Origin: an uncultured Porphyromonadaceae bacterium
Lineage (GTDB): Bacteria; Bacteroidota; Bacteroidia; Bacteroidales; Muribaculaceae
Assembly (NCBI GenBank): GCA_947175665.1
Contig: CAMWNR010000008.1
Span: forward strand, 1-40,147
Direction: 5' to 3'
Length of the DNA stretch: 40,147 bases
Under the pieces are notes generated by a model, which saw only the letters and a list, made by a program, of their open reading frames with translations, was not told the origin of the DNA and made no database searches. Every line of letters starts with the position of its first letter. Positions within the stretch are counted from its first letter, which is position 1. Position numbers and translations under genes: made by a program. Below are positions 39,499 to 40,147 of this stretch, one piece after another.

Positions 39499-40147
39499 AT
39501 GGCAGAATTAGATTTGGCACAGTATGGGATTAAGGATGTGAAGAAAATCATCCACAACCCCTCTTACGAAGAACTTTACAAGGATGAAACCAACCCCGAA
39601 CTCACAGGTTACGAAAAAGGTATTCAGACTGACCTCGGTGCTGTAGACGTAATGACTGGTATCTACACCGGCCGTTCGCCCAAAGACAAATATCTTGTTA
39701 AGGATGAAGTTACCGAGAACACCGTATGGTGGACTTCTGAGGAATATAAAAACGACAATAAGCCCATCACTACCGAAGTATGGGACGAACTCCGCGAAAA
39801 GGCTGTCAAGGAACTTTCTGACAAGACTCTCTATGTAGTAGACCTCTTCTGCGGTGCTAACCCCGCTACCCGTCTTGCCGTACGCTTCATCATGGAGGTG
39901 GCTTGGCAGGCTCACTTCGTTACAAACATGTTTATACGTCCCTCTGAGGAGGAACTCAAAGACTTTAAGCCTGACTTCGTTGTATTCAACGCTTCTAAGG
40001 CTAAGGTTGAAAATTACAAGGAACTCGGCCTCCACTCTGAGACTGTAGTGGCATTCAACATCAAGGAGCGCCAGCAGGTTATCCTCAACACTTGGTATGG
40101 TGGTGAGATGAAGAAGGGTATGTTCTCTATGATGAACTACTTCAACC
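39499..40147 (+). CDS. pckA: Phosphoenolpyruvate carboxykinase (ATP), 5' part
   Basis: Interconverts oxaloacetate and phosphoenolpyruvate with ATP/ADP; in anaerobic Bacteroidales it usually works toward oxaloacetate, fixing CO2 on the route to succinate. The first 216 codons are visible and the gene runs off the window; the family is about 535 residues. Seen: [17 protein letters not shown], substrate-binding [44 protein letters not shown], and [18 protein letters not shown] at the edge, a conserved block that includes a metal-binding lysine. The ATG at 39499 is fixed by this opening. It has its own promoter and a long structured leader. Confidence 0.96.
   Translation, partial: MAELDLAQYGIKDVKKIIHNPSYEELYKDETNPELTGYEKGIQTDLGAVDVMTGIYTGRSPKDKYLVKDEVTENTVWWTSEEYKNDNKPITTEVWDELREKAVKELSDKTLYVVDLFCGANPATRLAVRFIMEVAWQAHFVTNMFIRPSEEELKDFKPDFVVFNASKAKVENYKELGLHSETVVAFNIKERQQVILNTWYGGEMKKGMFSMMNYFN

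Overview
The window looks like a chromosomal contig from a gut Bacteroidales bacterium, most probably a Muribaculaceae relative. The evidence is a fused lpxC-fabZ gene, the Bacteroidia-type rpmB-rpmG-DUF4295 block, many TAnnTTTG (-7) promoters with TTG/TTTG about 19-20 bp upstream, almost no Shine-Dalgarno sequences, a SusG-like secreted amylase and a C-terminal tail typical of this group. Base composition and gene style are uniform. No phage, insertion sequence, CRISPR array, tRNA or rRNA was seen.

Layout. Bases 1-19 are nearly identical to the Nextera/Tn5 mosaic end, so the contig begins with library adapter, and the 3' part of nrdG follows directly (20-375). Next come ftsY and rimO (755-3148), an isolated menF (3414-4454), a DUF2975 membrane protein with a small HTH regulator (4638-5533), the M13 peptidase pepO, a patatin-like lipase, a cytoplasmic GH13 enzyme and prs (5568-11606). 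On the minus strand lies a 1570-residue TamB-like protein (11747-16459), divergent from tsaD. Then tsaD, a CinA/PncC-like protein, and rpmB-rpmG-DUF4295 (16658-19517); nadE, tsaC, a polyprenyl-phosphate sugar transferase, a ClC channel/transporter with CBS domains and fmt (19948-26897); the menaquinone block menD-menB-menC-menE (26934-31649); a secreted multidomain alpha-amylase (31896-34316); and a Crp/Fnr-type regulator. The window closes with the minus-strand lipid A genes lpxD, lpxC-fabZ and lpxA (35491-38769), a 729-bp gene-free stretch, and the start of pckA (39499 to the edge).

How the genes work together. menF plus menDBCE take chorismate to DHNA-CoA for menaquinone. tsaD and tsaC both serve the t6A modification of tRNA. 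lpxD, lpxC-fabZ and lpxA are early lipid A genes. ftsY, rimO, rpmB, rpmG, DUF4295 and fmt belong to translation and protein targeting. The two GH13 enzymes handle alpha-glucans, one outside and one probably inside the cell.

Most notable observations: (1) a promoter followed by a strongly structured, gene-free segment (about 38974-39224) with a long-range closing stem, a hairpin on the 3' side of a central bubble, and an apical arm, a layout resembling 6S RNA; (2) two exact tandem duplications (215 bp at rimO, 315 bp at pepO/patatin) that leave gene fragments, either very recent events or assembly artefacts; (3) two arrays of about 22-bp repeats sharing a 10-bp core that bracket the rpmB operon; (4) several structured leaders (ftsY, rpmB, secreted amylase, the lpxD-lpxC gap, pckA). 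No wholly new multi-gene system is evident; the proteins belong to known families.
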